This document shows positions 51,389 to 52,076 of a DNA stretch of 52,076 nt, in pieces. The stretch lies in NCBI GenBank assembly GCA_964519955.1, contig CAZFLM010000048.1, positions 1-52,076 of the forward strand, in the 5' to 3' direction. The notes below the pieces were generated by a model. The model saw only the letters and a list, made by a program, of their open reading frames with translations, was not told the origin of the DNA and made no database searches. Origin of the DNA: CAZFLM01 sp964519955. GTDB taxonomy: Bacteria > Armatimonadota > Chthonomonadetes > Chthonomonadales > CAJBBX01. The position numbers and the translations under genes were made by a program. How positions within the stretch are numbered: position 1 is the stretch's first letter; every line of letters begins with the position of its first letter.

Positions 51389-52076
51389 TCCTTCGGTCGG
51401 TCAGGCGGCTGGGGCACCTCGTCGATGACGAAGTGGCGCAGGGGCTTCAGGTCGGCGCCGAAGGTCCACACCTGGATCGTGTGCGGCGTGAGGTTGGTGG
51501 GACTGCCGGGCAGCACGATGCGCACGCGGGCGACCTTCGGATCGGCCAGGTCGCCATCCCACGCAGACATCGGCAGCGTGGAGAGCTGCGCCCGCGTCTG
51601 CTCGTCCATCACGATCCCGCTGCGCGACTGGGCCGCCTCCAGCAGCCGCGGGCAGCGCCGGAACAGCGCGAAGAGCCCCTGCGCCTGGGCGACTCTGGCC
51701 ATCACCGGGAACTCCTCGGCCAGAGCCTCGAGCTGCTTCGCCGTCTGCGTGTCGGCGGCCTCCACCACCAGGTCGAACGGCAGGTACTCGCCTGGCTTCG
51801 CGGCGCGGCGCAGCTTCCGCACCAGTTCCTGGTCCGGCGGCAGAGGCTCCAACGGCCACATGCTGGTTGTCGCGAGCAGCACCCCGTCACGCCGTTTAAG
51901 CATGAACCCCGACCGCCAGCACCCCATGCGCGGCACCCAGAGACCGCCCACGTACTCCCCCAACGTCCCCTTTTGGGGCTCGGGTATGTTGAGGTTCTCA
52001 GGTTCCCGCGGCAGGCGAGCCAGAAGCGGCACGCCGAACCCGACCGCGATCTGCTCCATGCGGCGCGACCAGTTGT
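51373..52076 (-). CDS. Unrecognised protein, partial at the window edge
   Basis: The frame ends at TAG (51373-51375) and stays open to the window edge; an ATG at 52059 would give 228 residues, but the true start may lie outside the window. No signal peptide or membrane helix is visible in this part. It has a Pro-rich end (VPQPPDRPKEAPPE) and a region SMWPLEPLPPDQELVRKLRRA. I do not recognise a family. It faces the array and is separated from it only by the hairpin at 51359-51388. Confidence 0.6.
   Translation of the reverse strand, partial: NWSRRMEQIAVGFGVPLLARLPREPENLNIPEPQKGTLGEYVGGLWVPRMGCWRSGFMLKRRDGVLLATTSMWPLEPLPPDQELVRKLRRAAKPGEYLPFDLVVEAADTQTAKQLEALAEEFPVMARVAQAQGLFALFRRCPRLLEAAQSRSGIVMDEQTRAQLSTLPMSAWDGDLADPKVARVRIVLPGSPTNLTPHTIQVWTFGADLKPLRHFVIDEVPQPPDRPKEAPPE

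Noticed and set aside
51373..52076. Gene as an extra member of the array family
   Set aside because: Opposite strand, no two-helix hairpin and no LLRPA tail.

Overview
This is a GC-rich bacterial window. Several features suggest a diderm, Armatimonadota-like organism: a patatin fused to an outer-membrane barrel, a large SprA-like barrel protein, a DUF5693 membrane protein translationally coupled to CsaB, an RsgA-RNHCP fusion and a DUF1559-like H-X9-DG prepilin. The phylum assignment is inference from this gene mix; no rRNA is present.

Layout. Positions 1-6829 (all minus) hold a partial Gfo/Idh/MocA oxidoreductase, a large secreted glycoside-hydrolase-like protein overlapping a radical SAM gene by ATGA, and RsgA. 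Positions 7495-10620 (plus) hold two TPR proteins behind a strong sigma70-type promoter. Positions 10682-17002 (minus) hold TsaC/Sua5, a PepC/bleomycin-hydrolase-type aminopeptidase, a polysaccharide deacetylase fused to a phosphodiester-glycosidase-like domain, a UroD-like protein and a HepT/MntA toxin-antitoxin pair. Positions 17107-26600 carry the patatin-BamA fusion, a dGTPase, a small cytochrome c, a PQQ-type beta-propeller, DprA, FolE with a RibD_C-like reductase, and a rhomboid with Thr in place of the catalytic Ser. Positions 26646-33035 (plus) run DUF5693, CsaB and a 1.1 kilo-residue outer-membrane barrel. Positions 33101-35829 (minus) are tRNA-Leu(UAA), trpE, a VOC protein and a prepilin, behind a TTGACA/TATACT promoter.

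The standout is 35964-51354. It contains 18 tandem, same-strand paralogous genes of mostly 237-327 codons. Nearly all are joined by 4-nt ATGA/GTGA/TTGA overlaps. Each protein has a basic N-terminus, a two-helix membrane hairpin, a helical HEAT-like cytosolic body and a C-terminal tail with (usually) three LLRPA-type repeats. I do not recognise this family. The array is interrupted once by an antisense toxin-antitoxin pair followed by an ankyrin-repeat gene with its own strong ribosome binding site. The last copy is frameshifted and has lost its stop. The whole looks like one translationally coupled operon for a multi-paralog membrane assembly of unknown function.

Dispersed palindromic repeats (consensus core GGCACGGAGGCC...CCACCA) sit in several intergenic gaps, and one related copy lies in frame inside the glycoside-hydrolase-like gene. 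Some genes (dgt, RelE-type toxin) show a -10 box exactly 6 nt before the ATG, suggesting leaderless transcripts.
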